A DNA stretch of 35,122 bases from Flavobacteriaceae bacterium (GTDB lineage Bacteria; Bacteroidota; Bacteroidia; Flavobacteriales; Flavobacteriaceae), in assembly GCA_023257625.1 (NCBI GenBank), contig JALRBW010000061.1, positions 1-35,122 on the forward strand, in the 5' to 3' direction. Within the stretch, counting starts at the first letter, position 1; each line of letters starts with the position of its first letter. Of the stretch, positions 7,641 through 17,203 are shown piece by piece. The translations under genes were made by a program, and so were the position numbers. Below the pieces are notes generated by a model. That model ran no database searches, was not told where the DNA came from, and worked only from the letters and a program-made list of their open reading frames with translations.

Positions 7641-9437
7641 TTAAAAACAGTATTTATTTTCTGCAATTAATTTATCTGCAATCAAGGACTTAAGTTGAAT
7701 AATATTAGGCCATTGAGCATAGTTTAATTTTTTATTTACAATTTTTAAAAGCTGGTCTTGCTCTTCGCCCTTGCTCATATATAGTATAGCATCTTTTGCT
7801 TTCCCTGAAATCAAGGTCATGGCATCATAAGTATAATGTTGTGTCATTGCAATTTGTTCGGTTTGCGTCTCATTCCCAAAACGAGAACAATTTTTTAATG
7901 TTCTTAATTGTGCGGATTCCATTAGATAAATTTCAATTAAAATATCGGCTAGGGCGAGTAGTAATTGCTGATGCTCCTCTAATGCAGTACCAAAGTTTTG
8001 TGCAGCGTTTCCTGTTAAAAGGATAAAGAGTTGTTTACAATGAATTAGAATTCGCTCTTCTTCTGATAAAATCGAATGGGTATTTAATGCTTTTTCTTCT
8101 TGATGAATTGAAGCTGCGGTTTGCATTACAGCCGCCATCAAATCCAATTCTCCTTTAAGTCCTTTTTTTAGAAGCATACCCACAGATAGCATTCTGTTGA
8201 TTTCATTGGTACCCTCATAAATACGACCAATACGTGCATCGCGCCATGCCGATTCCATAGGCGTATCAGCTGAAAATCCCATCCCTCCAAAAATTTGAAT
8301 TCCATGGTCTGCTGCATTTTGAATATCTTCTGAAGCAGCTACTTTTATCAAGGAACATTCAATAGCATATTCTTCAACTCCCTTTAATTCTGCCTCTTGA
8401 TGGGAAAGTCCCTCAGAGATCAATTGGGTAATCCGATTTTGTATATCTTGAGCAGCACGATAACAGGCTGATTCGCCTACATAACAGGAGGTAGCCATTT
8501 GGGCCAATTTTTCTTTGATAGCTCCAAATTGTGCAATAGGGGTTTTGAATTGGATTCTTTCATTGGCATATTGAACAGATGCAGAGATAATTCTTCTTTG
8601 AGCATCTAGGCAGGCAACACCTAATTTTATTCTTCCCACATTTAAGGCATTCATAGCAATTTTAAAGCCTTCCCCTCGCCCAGCTAACATATTTTCAACC
8701 GGCACTCTAGTTTCATTAAAAAACACTTGACGTGTTGAGGAGGAGTGTATCCCCAATTTATTTTCTTCTTCTCCCAAGGTTATGCCATTTTCAGGCTCAT
8801 TGGGAATAATGAATCCAGTGATGTATTTATCTTCTTCAATACGCGCAAAAACGATAAATAGTTTTGCAAATCCGGCATTTGAAATCCACATTTTTTGACC
8901 TGTGATTTTATAGTGCGTTCCGTCTTCGGATAAAACGGCTTTGGTCTTTCCAGAATTGGCATCTGATCCTGCTCCTGGTTCTGTTAAACAATAAGAACCA
9001 AACCATTCGCCAGTTGCTAGTTTTGGGATGTATTTTTGTTTTTGTTCTTCTGTTCCATAGAATAAAATAGGAAGTGTACCAATACCTGTATGTGCTCCAA
9101 AAGCCGTAGAAAAAGAACCTGTAGCCCCAGAGATATAATCGCAAACTAGCATAGTAGAAACAAAATCCATTCCTAATCCACCATACGTTTCTGGAACAGC
9201 AACACCTAAAAAACCTAGAGCTCCAATTTTCTCCATTAATTCTTTAGTAAAGGCATAATCTTTTTTTTCAAAACGCGCCTTATTTGGCCATACTTCTCGG
9301 TCTATAAACTCTTGAACGGCCTCTTTCATCATTCGTTGTTCTTCACTAAAATCTTCAGGTGTGAATACATTCTCTGGAGCAGTAGTTTTAAGTATAAAAC
9401 TTCCTCCAATACTGTTTTTTTCTTTTTCCGTTTTCAT
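7641..9437 (-). CDS. Acyl-CoA dehydrogenase, long form with C-terminal extension
   Basis: 598 residues. The FAD-dependent acyl-CoA dehydrogenase fold is clear: N-terminal helical domain with VPETYGGLGM, middle beta domain with LTEPGAGSDA and KMWISNAGF, and a C-terminal helical domain with IFGGMGFSADTPMESAWRDAR and IYEGTNEINR, where E408 is the expected catalytic base. About 180 residues follow that motif, a length typical of VLCAD-type enzymes rather than the ~380-residue short and medium-chain enzymes. It catalyses the first oxidation of beta-oxidation. It lies four bases downstream of the MarR gene and in series with an acyl-CoA ligase, so probably one operon. Chain-length preference cannot be read. 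Confidence 0.93.
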   Translation of the reverse strand: MKTEKEKNSIGGSFILKTTAPENVFTPEDFSEEQRMMKEAVQEFIDREVWPNKARFEKKDYAFTKELMEKIGALGFLGVAVPETYGGLGMDFVSTMLVCDYISGATGSFSTAFGAHTGIGTLPILFYGTEEQKQKYIPKLATGEWFGSYCLTEPGAGSDANSGKTKAVLSEDGTHYKITGQKMWISNAGFAKLFIVFARIEEDKYITGFIIPNEPENGITLGEEENKLGIHSSSTRQVFFNETRVPVENMLAGRGEGFKIAMNALNVGRIKLGVACLDAQRRIISASVQYANERIQFKTPIAQFGAIKEKLAQMATSCYVGESACYRAAQDIQNRITQLISEGLSHQEAELKGVEEYAIECSLIKVAASEDIQNAADHGIQIFGGMGFSADTPMESAWRDARIGRIYEGTNEINRMLSVGMLLKKGLKGELDLMAAVMQTAASIHQEEKALNTHSILSEEERILIHCKQLFILLTGNAAQNFGTALEEHQQLLLALADILIEIYLMESAQLRTLKNCSRFGNETQTEQIAMTQHYTYDAMTLISGKAKDAILYMSKGEEQDQLLKIVNKKLNYAQWPNIIQLKSLIADKLIAENKYCF

Positions 9438-9441
9438 AACT

Positions 9442-9891
9442 CTAAAGGGTTTGTGAGGTTACATTAAAATGTTCAAATTGATTTGCGGTTTGCTTTATAC
9501 ATTGTATCACCTCAAAAAAATGAGCTATTTTTTCGGGGCTTAAATTTGTGGCTACTTGATTGTTAAATTGTAAAACAACTTCTTTGCTATCTTCTCTTTT
9601 TTGTTTTCCAAAAGGGGTTAAATGAATTAAAACACTTCGACCATCTTCTGGATGTTTAGTTCTTGTAATAAGGCTTCTTTGTTCCATTGTATTGAGAAGT
9701 CTTGATAGACTTGTGGGTTCCATTCCCATTTTTGGACCTAGGGTGGTAGAAGGCGTCCCTTCAGCATCTATACTCAATAAGGCAAAACCAGTAGCCATTG
9801 TTGAGTCAAACTTTGTGGCTTCTTTATTGTACATCTTGCTTACCATTTGCCATGCTGAGCGCAGGGCACTATCAAAGGTTTCTTGTTTCAT
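9442..9891 (-). CDS. MarR family transcriptional regulator
   Basis: 149 residues from the ATG at 9891. The frame continues upstream, but the added 37 residues (Cys/Tyr/Phe-rich) look non-coding and MKQETFDSALRSAWQM is a typical family start. The winged helix-turn-helix has a recognition helix near residues 58-71 (EPTSLSRLLNTMEQ) and a wing with HPEDGRS followed by LTPFG, both MarR hallmarks. It sits between the acyl-CoA ligase and acyl-CoA dehydrogenase genes, with the latter only four bases downstream. By analogy with FadR-like MarR proteins it may repress this fatty-acid cluster in response to acyl-CoA; that is inference. No clear operator palindrome was seen in 9892-9961. Confidence 0.9.
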   Translation of the reverse strand: MKQETFDSALRSAWQMVSKMYNKEATKFDSTMATGFALLSIDAEGTPSTTLGPKMGMEPTSLSRLLNTMEQRSLITRTKHPEDGRSVLIHLTPFGKQKREDSKEVVLQFNNQVATNLSPEKIAHFFEVIQCIKQTANQFEHFNVTSQTL

Positions 9892-9961
9892 GAAGTGAAA
9901 ATACAAAAAAACTATGCACGCATAATAAAAAGACCGAACTTTTTTATGATAAAAATTAAGG

Positions 9962-11728
9962 TTAAATATACATTTCCTCGATGAGGTCAATGTATTTATC
10001 ATAGATCACCTTCCTACGAAGTTTCATAGTAGGTGTAAGATGTCCGGCATCAATTGTCCACTCTTCGGGTGTGAGTTTAATTTTTTTGATTTGTTCCCAA
10101 GAGCCAAAATGTTGATTGTGGATTTGTATTTCTTTTTCGATGACTTCAATCAAATTGGGGTTTGTAGAGGCTTCGGCTATTGAGGAACAGGATATACCAT
10201 TTAATTTTAACCAATTGAGAGCATAATCTACGTTAGGCTGTATGATAGCCGCAGGCATTTTACGATCATTACCAACCACCATTATCTGTTCAATAAACAA
10301 GGATTGTTTCATTTGGTTTTCCAATACCTGGGGTGCTATGTACTTGCCTCCAGATGTTTTAAACATTTCCTTTTTTCTGTCAGTTATCTTTAAAAATCCA
10401 TCAGCGTCAATTTCACCAATATCTCCAGTATGAAAAAAATCCCCAGTCATAACTTTTTGTGTCATTTCTGGTTCTTTATAATATCCCATCATTACATTAG
10501 GTCCTTTGCATAAAATTTCTCCGTCTTCTGCAATTTTAATGGTAACCCCGTCAATAATTTTCCCGACAGTGCCTATTTTAAAATGATTTTCTCGCATATC
10601 GTTTACTGAAATTACGGGAGAAGTTTCTGTCAGTCCGTACCCCTCAACTAAAGTCATTCCTGCGGCTGTAAATATTCTAGCTAAACGGGGTTGAAGCGCT
10701 GCACTACCCGAAGCAATCAACTCTAAATTTCCTCCCAAGGCTTCTTGCCATTTGGAAAGAATTAATTTTCGAGCAATTTTTAGCTTGAATTCATACCAAG
10801 CTCCATTTTGACCATAGGGTTCATATTGAAGCCCCACATTAACCGCCCAATAAAAAAGTTTCTGTTTTATGCCACTGAGCTCAGCACCTTTCGCATAAAT
10901 TTTGTCGTATACTTTTTCAAGTAATCGAGGAACCGCGGTCATGACATTGGGTTTAATCTCCCTAAGGTTGTCTGCTATGGTTTCAAGTGATTCTGCAAAA
11001 TATACGGATACACTATTGTACATGTATATGTAGAGAATTACACGTTCAAAAATATGGCATACAGGTAAAAAACTCAATGCAGAGGACCCTCCAATGGTTA
11101 CGGGAAGTCGTTTTGAACTCGAAAGCACATTAGAAACTACGTTGTGGTGACTTAGCATGACCCCTTTGGGGACTCCTGTGGTACCTGAGGTATAGATGAT
11201 GGTGGCAAGATCTTCAGGTTGTACGTTAGTTTTATATTCTTCAACTTTGGCATCGTGTTCAATAGAAGCCCCTGTTTCTAGTAATTCGCTCCAGTGCGCA
11301 CAACCCTCAAGAGGATCAAAACTGTATATTTTTTTTAAGGACTTCACGTTGTCCTTTATGGCCATTACTTTATTGTATACCTCTTGATCAGAAACAAATA
11401 CGTATTGACTTTCTGAATGGTTGAGAATGTACTCATAATCCTGTGAGGAAATCGTTGGATAAATGGGAACATTTACAGCACCCAAGGTCAACACAGCAAC
11501 GTCAATTAAACTCCATTCGGTTCGGTTATTTGAGGAGATCATGGCAATCTTATCTTGAGGTTGAATACCTAACTCTACCAGGGCACGACTAAGTGCTCGA
11601 GATTTTTCACAAAACTCAGTTGTGGAAACGCTTTCCCATTTCCCGTTGTATTTCGTAGTAAACGATTTTTCTAAAGGGGCATTATCTTGCTGATAGGCAA
11701 TAAAATCAAATAATCTTGTGGGTGTCAT
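9962..11728 (-). CDS. Long-chain fatty acid-CoA ligase (AMP-forming)
   Basis: 588 residues of the adenylate-forming superfamily. The phosphate-binding motif is at residues 178-192 (IYTSGTTGVPKGVML), followed by GYGLTETSP, TGDIGEIDADGF and the hinge/lysine region ITDRKKEMFKTSGGKYIAP. Overall length and the LTPTMKLRRKVI tail match the FadD15-like long-chain branch common in Bacteroidota. It activates free fatty acids to acyl-CoA at the inner membrane, feeding the dehydrogenase encoded two genes downstream. It is the first gene of the presumed ligase-MarR-dehydrogenase operon; the MarR gene begins 70 bases beyond its stop. Substrate chain length is inferred from family resemblance. Confidence 0.93.
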   Translation of the reverse strand: MTPTRLFDFIAYQQDNAPLEKSFTTKYNGKWESVSTTEFCEKSRALSRALVELGIQPQDKIAMISSNNRTEWSLIDVAVLTLGAVNVPIYPTISSQDYEYILNHSESQYVFVSDQEVYNKVMAIKDNVKSLKKIYSFDPLEGCAHWSELLETGASIEHDAKVEEYKTNVQPEDLATIIYTSGTTGVPKGVMLSHHNVVSNVLSSSKRLPVTIGGSSALSFLPVCHIFERVILYIYMYNSVSVYFAESLETIADNLREIKPNVMTAVPRLLEKVYDKIYAKGAELSGIKQKLFYWAVNVGLQYEPYGQNGAWYEFKLKIARKLILSKWQEALGGNLELIASGSAALQPRLARIFTAAGMTLVEGYGLTETSPVISVNDMRENHFKIGTVGKIIDGVTIKIAEDGEILCKGPNVMMGYYKEPEMTQKVMTGDFFHTGDIGEIDADGFLKITDRKKEMFKTSGGKYIAPQVLENQMKQSLFIEQIMVVGNDRKMPAAIIQPNVDYALNWLKLNGISCSSIAEASTNPNLIEVIEKEIQIHNQHFGSWEQIKKIKLTPEEWTIDAGHLTPTMKLRRKVIYDKYIDLIEEMYI

Positions 11729-11781
11729 AACGTCATTTTACTGCAAAATAGGAAATATTTTGAAGTAATGGAAGTCAAAAT

Positions 11782-14700
11782 TTAGTCTTGAGAAAGAAAC
11801 CAAGTGAACGCGTTTTCAAAGGCAATGGTCCAGGGAGAGACTTGATCCTTTCGCTCTTCAGGGTAGTAAGCCCAATTCCAGGGGAAAGTAGATCTTTCTA
11901 AATGGGGCATCATAACCAAATGACGTCCGTCTTCTGAGCATAACATAGCCGCATTAAAATCTGATCCGTTTGGATTAGAGGGATACTGATCATATAGATA
12001 GGTGCCAGGAATTTGATAACAGTCTTTAGTATAAGGAAATGAAAATTTACCCTCTCCGTGTGCTGCCCAAATACCTAAAGTACTTCCTTCAAGTCCCTTT
12101 AACATTATGGAACTGCTCGACTGCAAGGTAACTGCTGTAAAAATACACTCAAATTTACCCGAATCGTTATGCAGCATTTTGGGTTGCAACTCATGTTTTG
12201 GGGTCAATAAACCCAATTCTACAAAAAGTTGGCAACCATTACAAACCCCAAGCGATAGCGTGTCTTTTCGATTAAAAAAGGCATCTAGGGCCTTTTTTGC
12301 TTTGGCATTATATTTAAACGCCCCTGCCCAACCTTTTGCTGATCCCAAAACATCAGAGTTTGAAAATCCACCAACGGCAACTAAAAATTGAATATCCTCG
12401 AGTGTTTCACGACCTTCAATTAAATCGGTCATATGAACGTCTCGGACCTCAAAACCACACAAATCCATTACATACGCCATTTCTCTTTCAGAGTTGCTCC
12501 CTTTTTCTCTTATAACTGCGGCTTTAATTTTCTTTTTTTGGGGTTGAGGAAATTTTCCCTCAAAATATTTTGGAAAATTGAAGTAAAGTGGCTGTTGAAT
12601 GCTGTTTTTAGCTCTAATTTGAGCAAGTTTTGGTTGTGTTTGTTTGAGTTCTAAAAGGGTAGATGTTGTCATCCAACTTTTACGAAATACTTCAACATCT
12701 AATGTAATTGATTCGGAGAGAACAACTTTTGGTGTTGTAGTCACCGTTCCAATCTTTATACATTTAATCCCTTTTGTTTCAAAATAGACTGTTAAATCAT
12801 GGTTGGATTGAAGAACAACAGCAGCCTTTTCTGTAAAAAGTAAAGCTAATATATCTGTACTGTCAAGTTCACTTAAGAAAAGTTGCATTCCTATATTTTT
12901 AGAGGGAAAACACATTTCTAAAAGAGTGGTTATAAATCCACCAGAACCAACATCATGTCCTGCTGAAATTAAGCCTTCCTTTATACTTTTTTGTAATGTA
13001 TTAAAAGTCTTCTTAAAATATTCAGGGTTTTGAACAGTAGGTGTTTCAGTTCCAATGGAAGAAAGAACTTGTGCGAATGAAGATCCTCCTAAATGATTTA
13101 AATCTTGAGAAAAATCTAGATAGAAGAAATCACCCCCATTTGCTCTAGCATCTGGACGAATACAATTTTGGATATTATCACATGCACCTGCGGCCGATAT
13201 AATAACTGTTCCAGGGGATAAAACATCTCCCTCTGCATATTTTTGTTTCATTGAGAGTGAATCTTTACCTGTTGGAATGTTAATACCAAGAGCAATAGCA
13301 AATTCAGAACACGCTTCAACTGCAGCATAAAGACGAGCATCTTCTCCTGGATTGTTACATGGCCACATCCAATTTGCAGAAAGGGAAATACTTTCAATGC
13401 CATTTTCTAAGGGGGCCCAAACAATATTTGTAAGGGCTTCAGCAATGGCATTAATACTACCTCGTTTAGGATCAATTAGTGCACTAACTGGAGCATGGCC
13501 TATGGAGGTGGCAATACCTTTTTGACCTTTGTAATCTAAAGCAATTACTCCACAATTATTTAAGGGTAATTGCAATTCACCTACAGTTTGTTGTAACGCT
13601 ACTCTTCCCGTCACACATCGATCTACTTTATTAGTTAGCCAATCTTTACATGCCACAGCCTCTAATTGAAGTACAGCCTCAAGATAATGTGACAATAAAG
13701 CCTCATCATAGCTTAATTTATTGAAGGAAGTTGACAGTGTATTGTCTTTTAAAATTGTTTTTGGAGAACTTCCAAAAAAGGCAGATAAGTCTAAGTCAAT
13801 TGGGGTTTCTTTTCTTTTCTCAGAATGAAATGAAAAATGATGGTCGTCTGTTACTTCACCAACAATATAAAAAGGAGCACGTTCACGTGCAGCAATTTTC
13901 TTAAGCAGAATTGCATCCTTTGGTGAAAGTATAAGTCCCATACGTTCTTGGGATTCATTTCCAATGATTTCTTTAGAAGATAGAGTTGGGTCTCCTAGAG
14001 GAAGGGCATCAATTTGAATTTTCCCTCCAGTAGATTCCACAAGTTCAGATAAACAATTTAAATGTCCTCCAGCGCCATGATCATGTATTGAGACAATAGG
14101 ATTATGCGTACTTTCTACAAGAGCACGAATAGCATTGGCTACACGTTTTTGCATTTCAGGATTTGAGCGTTGCACAGCATTTAATTCAATTGCACTTCCA
14201 AATACACCAGTATCAGCCGAAGAGACTGCGGCACCTCCCATTCCAATTCTGTAATTATCACCGCCGAGGATAATGATTTGATCTCCCTTTTTGGGGATAT
14301 GCTTTTGTGCTTGTTCTTTTTTTCCAAATCCAACACCACCAGCCAACATAATTACTTTATCAAAACCCAATCGATGCTCACCTTCGAAGTGTTCAAAAGT
14401 TAGTAAAGAACCTGCAATTAAAGGTTGGCCAAATTTATTACCAAAATCAGAGGCCCCATTTGATGCCTTTATTAAAATATCACTTGGAGTTTGATATAAC
14501 CATTTCCGTTCTGGAAAAGAAGGTGAAGTTGCTTTTGAAATTCGGGAATGAGGAGTCATGTAAACAGCAGTGCCCGCTAAAGGGAGTGAACCTTGACCTC
14601 CCGCCATGCGATCACGAATTTCACCACCTGAACCTGTAGCAGCTCCATTAAAGGGTTCTACGGTAGTAGGGAAATTATGAGTTTCTGCCTTTAAAGAAAT

Positions 14701-15420
14701 GACACTATTAACCTTCTTTTTTTTATAAATACTGGGTTTGTCTCCTACCGCTGGGGCAAAATGTTCAATTACTGGACCAGCAATAAATGCAACATTATCT
14801 TTATAAGCAGAGACAATAGTATTTGGATTTACTTTCGAGGTTTTTTTGATTAGCTGAAATAAACTTTCCCGCTTTTCTTCCCCATCAATAATAAAGGTTC
14901 CATTAAATATTTTGTGGCGACAATGTTCAGAGTTTACTTGTGAAAACCCAAATACTTCAGAATCTGTAAGTGGGCGTCCTAAAGAATTAGATAAAGTAAC
15001 TAAGTAGTCAATTTCTTCATCGTTTAATGACAATCCTTGTTCTTTATTATAAAAAGATATATCGTAAACAGGGATCATTTTTTCAGGAGAATAGGATACC
15101 TTAAAGAGTGATTGATCTAAGGAGGTGTATCCAGTAAATAACATTGGGTCAAAAAGAGTATCTGAGTTTCTTGGATAAAACTCTTCCATTCTTTTGATTC
15201 CTAAAATCCCCATATTTTGAGTAATTTCAACAGCATTAGTGCTCCATGGAGTTATCATACTGGCTCGGGGTCCATAGAATGCTCCTTGGATGGAATGAGC
15301 ATCAATAATAGGAGCATTATTTAATAACCAGGTAAGTTTTCCTTTGTCTTCACTGACAAGTGAATTTTGACATTCTATTGCAGTGATTTTAGAGTTTACA
15401 TCGCCAATAAAAACGATCAT
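11782..15420 (-). CDS. purL: Phosphoribosylformylglycinamidine synthase, single-chain type
   Basis: 1212 residues, the large fused FGAM synthase. It converts FGAR to FGAM with ATP and glutamine in purine biosynthesis. Seen in order: an N-terminal PurS-like domain, a linker with SEVFGFSQVNSEHCRHKIF, an AIRS-like synthase domain (KAETHNFPTTVEPFNGAATG, GGEIRD), a second AIRS-like domain (PTGKDSLSM, HDVGSGGF), and a C-terminal glutamine amidotransferase with nucleophile Cys1060 (GVCNGCQ), His1173 and Glu1175 (MMPHLERS). All key residues are present. It is somewhat shorter than the ~1290-residue proteobacterial enzymes. It seems to be a stand-alone gene, with 53 bases to the acyl-CoA ligase gene downstream and 106 bases to the methyltransferase gene upstream. 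Confidence 0.97.
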   Translation of the reverse strand: MIVFIGDVNSKITAIECQNSLVSEDKGKLTWLLNNAPIIDAHSIQGAFYGPRASMITPWSTNAVEITQNMGILGIKRMEEFYPRNSDTLFDPMLFTGYTSLDQSLFKVSYSPEKMIPVYDISFYNKEQGLSLNDEEIDYLVTLSNSLGRPLTDSEVFGFSQVNSEHCRHKIFNGTFIIDGEEKRESLFQLIKKTSKVNPNTIVSAYKDNVAFIAGPVIEHFAPAVGDKPSIYKKKKVNSVISLKAETHNFPTTVEPFNGAATGSGGEIRDRMAGGQGSLPLAGTAVYMTPHSRISKATSPSFPERKWLYQTPSDILIKASNGASDFGNKFGQPLIAGSLLTFEHFEGEHRLGFDKVIMLAGGVGFGKKEQAQKHIPKKGDQIIILGGDNYRIGMGGAAVSSADTGVFGSAIELNAVQRSNPEMQKRVANAIRALVESTHNPIVSIHDHGAGGHLNCLSELVESTGGKIQIDALPLGDPTLSSKEIIGNESQERMGLILSPKDAILLKKIAARERAPFYIVGEVTDDHHFSFHSEKRKETPIDLDLSAFFGSSPKTILKDNTLSTSFNKLSYDEALLSHYLEAVLQLEAVACKDWLTNKVDRCVTGRVALQQTVGELQLPLNNCGVIALDYKGQKGIATSIGHAPVSALIDPKRGSINAIAEALTNIVWAPLENGIESISLSANWMWPCNNPGEDARLYAAVEACSEFAIALGINIPTGKDSLSMKQKYAEGDVLSPGTVIISAAGACDNIQNCIRPDARANGGDFFYLDFSQDLNHLGGSSFAQVLSSIGTETPTVQNPEYFKKTFNTLQKSIKEGLISAGHDVGSGGFITTLLEMCFPSKNIGMQLFLSELDSTDILALLFTEKAAVVLQSNHDLTVYFETKGIKCIKIGTVTTTPKVVLSESITLDVEVFRKSWMTTSTLLELKQTQPKLAQIRAKNSIQQPLYFNFPKYFEGKFPQPQKKKIKAAVIREKGSNSEREMAYVMDLCGFEVRDVHMTDLIEGRETLEDIQFLVAVGGFSNSDVLGSAKGWAGAFKYNAKAKKALDAFFNRKDTLSLGVCNGCQLFVELGLLTPKHELQPKMLHNDSGKFECIFTAVTLQSSSSIMLKGLEGSTLGIWAAHGEGKFSFPYTKDCYQIPGTYLYDQYPSNPNGSDFNAAMLCSEDGRHLVMMPHLERSTFPWNWAYYPEERKDQVSPWTIAFENAFTWFLSQD

Positions 15421-15508
15421 TTCTTAAAGATTTATAAGCGTAAAAATAAGGGTTTCCGTCAAGAATTTTCCTCTTATCTAATTTTGAAAAGATGAAGTTA
15501 TCTTACAG

Positions 15509-15517
15509 TTATCCACA
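15509..15517 (+). other. Single DnaA-box-like 9-mer
   Basis: TTATCCACA, a perfect match to the strong DnaA box consensus, lies in the 106-base gap between purL and the methyltransferase gene. An imperfect neighbour (TTATCTTAC) sits just upstream. With only one good box and no dnaA or dnaN nearby this is not an origin; it may be chance. Confidence 0.25.
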
Positions 15518-15526
15518 GCATAAAAT

Positions 15527-16738
15527 TTAATTTGAATTTCGGACCATTCGTGCTATAAAAAAGCCATCATAAAAAGAGGTATGGGTAAAGAATGTAGTTT
15601 CTTTTTCAAGGTTAAACTGAGAACCTAGGGGGGAGGCTAAAAATTGATGGATTTGATTTGAGTTTTCTTGGGGAAGTATAGAGCATGTAGCATAAATCAG
15701 TGTGCCATTAGGTTTAACTAACTGTGCATTTTTGATTAATAGACTAGCCTGTAGGGTACACAATTTGTTTATTTTTTCTGGGTTTAGATGCCATTTAATT
15801 GCCGGATTTCTACGTAAAGTTCCTAATCCACTACAAGGAGCATCTACAAGCACTAAATCTGCTTTTTTATTTAATCGTTCAAATAATTCATTTTCATTGG
15901 CTAAATGAGTTTCAATAGACTTAATTCCATTTCTAAGAGCACGTTGTTTAAGTTGATTGAGTTTAGACTCATTGATGTCAATAGCATGGATTTTTATTTT
16001 ATCATCTATCAAATCAGCAATATGAAGTGATTTTCCTCCTCCACCAGCACAAGCATCAACTATTAGGCTATTTTTCTTTGGCGCTGCCCAAGCGGCAACA
16101 CGTTGAGAATTCGCATCTTGAATTTCAAACCACCCTTTTTTAAAAATAGGTAAATGGGTTATTTTTTGATGGTGGGATAGACGTAAACCTTCGGGGATGT
16201 CTAAAATTTTTTCCGATTTAATTCCATATTCATTGAAAAGTACTTGTTGAAGTTTATCTAGGTGACAAATTCTAGTATTACATCGAATTACAAGAGGACT
16301 CAATTCATTTAAAGCTTTAATTTCCTTTTCCCAAAAAAAACTTCCGAAGATCTGGACACCCATTTGATCCATCCAGTCGGGAATGGATTCTTTGTAAACC
16401 CTTGGCAAAGTGTCAATAGGTTGATTGTTGAATTTTAGAGGGTCAGAAAAATTAAATTCTTCAATTGTAGGTAATTCTTCTCCTTTACTTAAAATCCAAA
16501 GGGCAATAAGTTTCCAATGGATATCAGCATCGTTGGGGTTAACATTACTTAAGTAGAGAAAACGATTTTTCCAACGAATAATTTCAAGTAGGCATTCAGC
16601 AAGTAACCTTCGATCTCGACTACCCCATTTCTTATTTTTCAAAAGTGAGGCTAAGGTTGGTCTTAGGGCTTCTTCATCAGTTAAAATTTTTTGTAAACCA
16701 AAGTGAATTCCCAGGATAAGATTACGATGTAATTTCAA
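15527..16738 (-). CDS. RsmB/NOP2-family RNA (cytosine-C5) methyltransferase
   Basis: 403 residues. The SAM-binding motif I is VDACAGGGGKS (~228-237). The two cysteines of the m5C mechanism are both present: Cys302 in motif IV (DAPCSGLGTLRRNP) and Cys352 in motif VI (YATCSILPQEN). This points to a 16S rRNA m5C methyltransferase of the RsmB type; the exact target base is not readable. The start is a TTG; MKLHRNLILG resembles the usual start of flavobacterial homologues and no other Met occurs until about residue 123. It begins ten bases after the stop of the CpxP-like gene, so it is probably co-transcribed with the sigma-factor group. Confidence 0.9.
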   Translation of the reverse strand: MKLHRNLILGIHFGLQKILTDEEALRPTLASLLKNKKWGSRDRRLLAECLLEIIRWKNRFLYLSNVNPNDADIHWKLIALWILSKGEELPTIEEFNFSDPLKFNNQPIDTLPRVYKESIPDWMDQMGVQIFGSFFWEKEIKALNELSPLVIRCNTRICHLDKLQQVLFNEYGIKSEKILDIPEGLRLSHHQKITHLPIFKKGWFEIQDANSQRVAAWAAPKKNSLIVDACAGGGGKSLHIADLIDDKIKIHAIDINESKLNQLKQRALRNGIKSIETHLANENELFERLNKKADLVLVDAPCSGLGTLRRNPAIKWHLNPEKINKLCTLQASLLIKNAQLVKPNGTLIYATCSILPQENSNQIHQFLASPLGSQFNLEKETTFFTHTSFYDGFFIARMVRNSN

Positions 16739-16747
16739 GGGAGGAGG

Positions 16748-17200
16748 TTAATTTTCTTTATTTTGACGATTTCGGATGCGATTGAACATTTCACGGTCAA
16801 AACGGCGTTCTTGGTATAAAATATTTAAAACTGTTTTTGGTTTTATTGTGGAAAGCATTTTTTGATTTCGTTCGAATTTTATATTCATACCCAACATTTC
16901 AAACTCATGAAATTGGATTATGTAATTTGAGGCACTATTTGAATTAATAGTATCAAATGCTTGCGTTATACCTTTTCTTAAAGCACGTTCTTTGATCCAA
17001 ACTTCATTGTGGTATCTGTCTTCAAAGCTTTCGAAAATAGGCAAAAAAACTTTTTTTTCATCTTCGGTAAGAGAAGTGTTTTCTAAAATGTAATTGAGTT
17101 TCATTTTTTTGAAATCTTGAAAACGATCAGTTTGTGAATTACCTGAAAAACTGAAAAAAATAGTGATCAAAAAGAAACTTAAACGAATGTATTTTTTCAT
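16748..17200 (-). CDS. Small exported CpxP/Spy-like protein of the sigma-factor operon
   Basis: 150 residues with an N-terminal signal peptide (MKKYIRLSFFLITIFFSFSG, cleavage near residue 22). The rest is helical and highly charged, with LTEDEKKVFLPIFESFEDR and a later IKPKTVLNILYQERRFDREM. This layout recalls the LTxxQ proteins CpxP, Spy and CnrX-like sensors, but the motif is degenerate, so the family call is tentative. It starts three bases after the stop of the anti-sigma candidate gene and is the third gene of a sigma/anti-sigma/periplasmic-protein set. It may sense envelope or metal stress; that is inference. It lacks obvious Cys/His metal clusters. Confidence 0.6.
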   Translation of the reverse strand: MKKYIRLSFFLITIFFSFSGNSQTDRFQDFKKMKLNYILENTSLTEDEKKVFLPIFESFEDRYHNEVWIKERALRKGITQAFDTINSNSASNYIIQFHEFEMLGMNIKFERNQKMLSTIKPKTVLNILYQERRFDREMFNRIRNRQNKEN

Positions 17201-17203
17201 TAC

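Noticed and set aside
7796-9144. Open frames on the plus strand and in other minus frames within the acyl-CoA dehydrogenase gene
   Set aside because: Composition-driven shadows of a well-supported gene; no family features and no start context.
9692-9898. Plus-strand frame of 68 codons across the MarR gene
   Set aside because: Lies wholly opposite the MarR coding sequence and shows no domain or signal.
9972-9983. CCTCGATGAGG inverted repeat as a MarR operator
   Set aside because: It encodes the last residues of the acyl-CoA ligase and is only a 4-bp arm palindrome; no second copy upstream of the operon.
15420-15470. Promoter for purL (TTGACG and TATAAA on the minus strand)
   Set aside because: Spacing of about 20 bases is wrong for a sigma-70 promoter and the nearest -7 match (TATTTTTA) is imperfect.
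15400-15530. Possible replication origin (DnaA box, AT-rich gap, rpmH in the same window)
   Set aside because: Only one perfect box, a gap of 106 bases, no dnaA/dnaN/gidA nearby, and rpmH lies about 14 kb away with carB.
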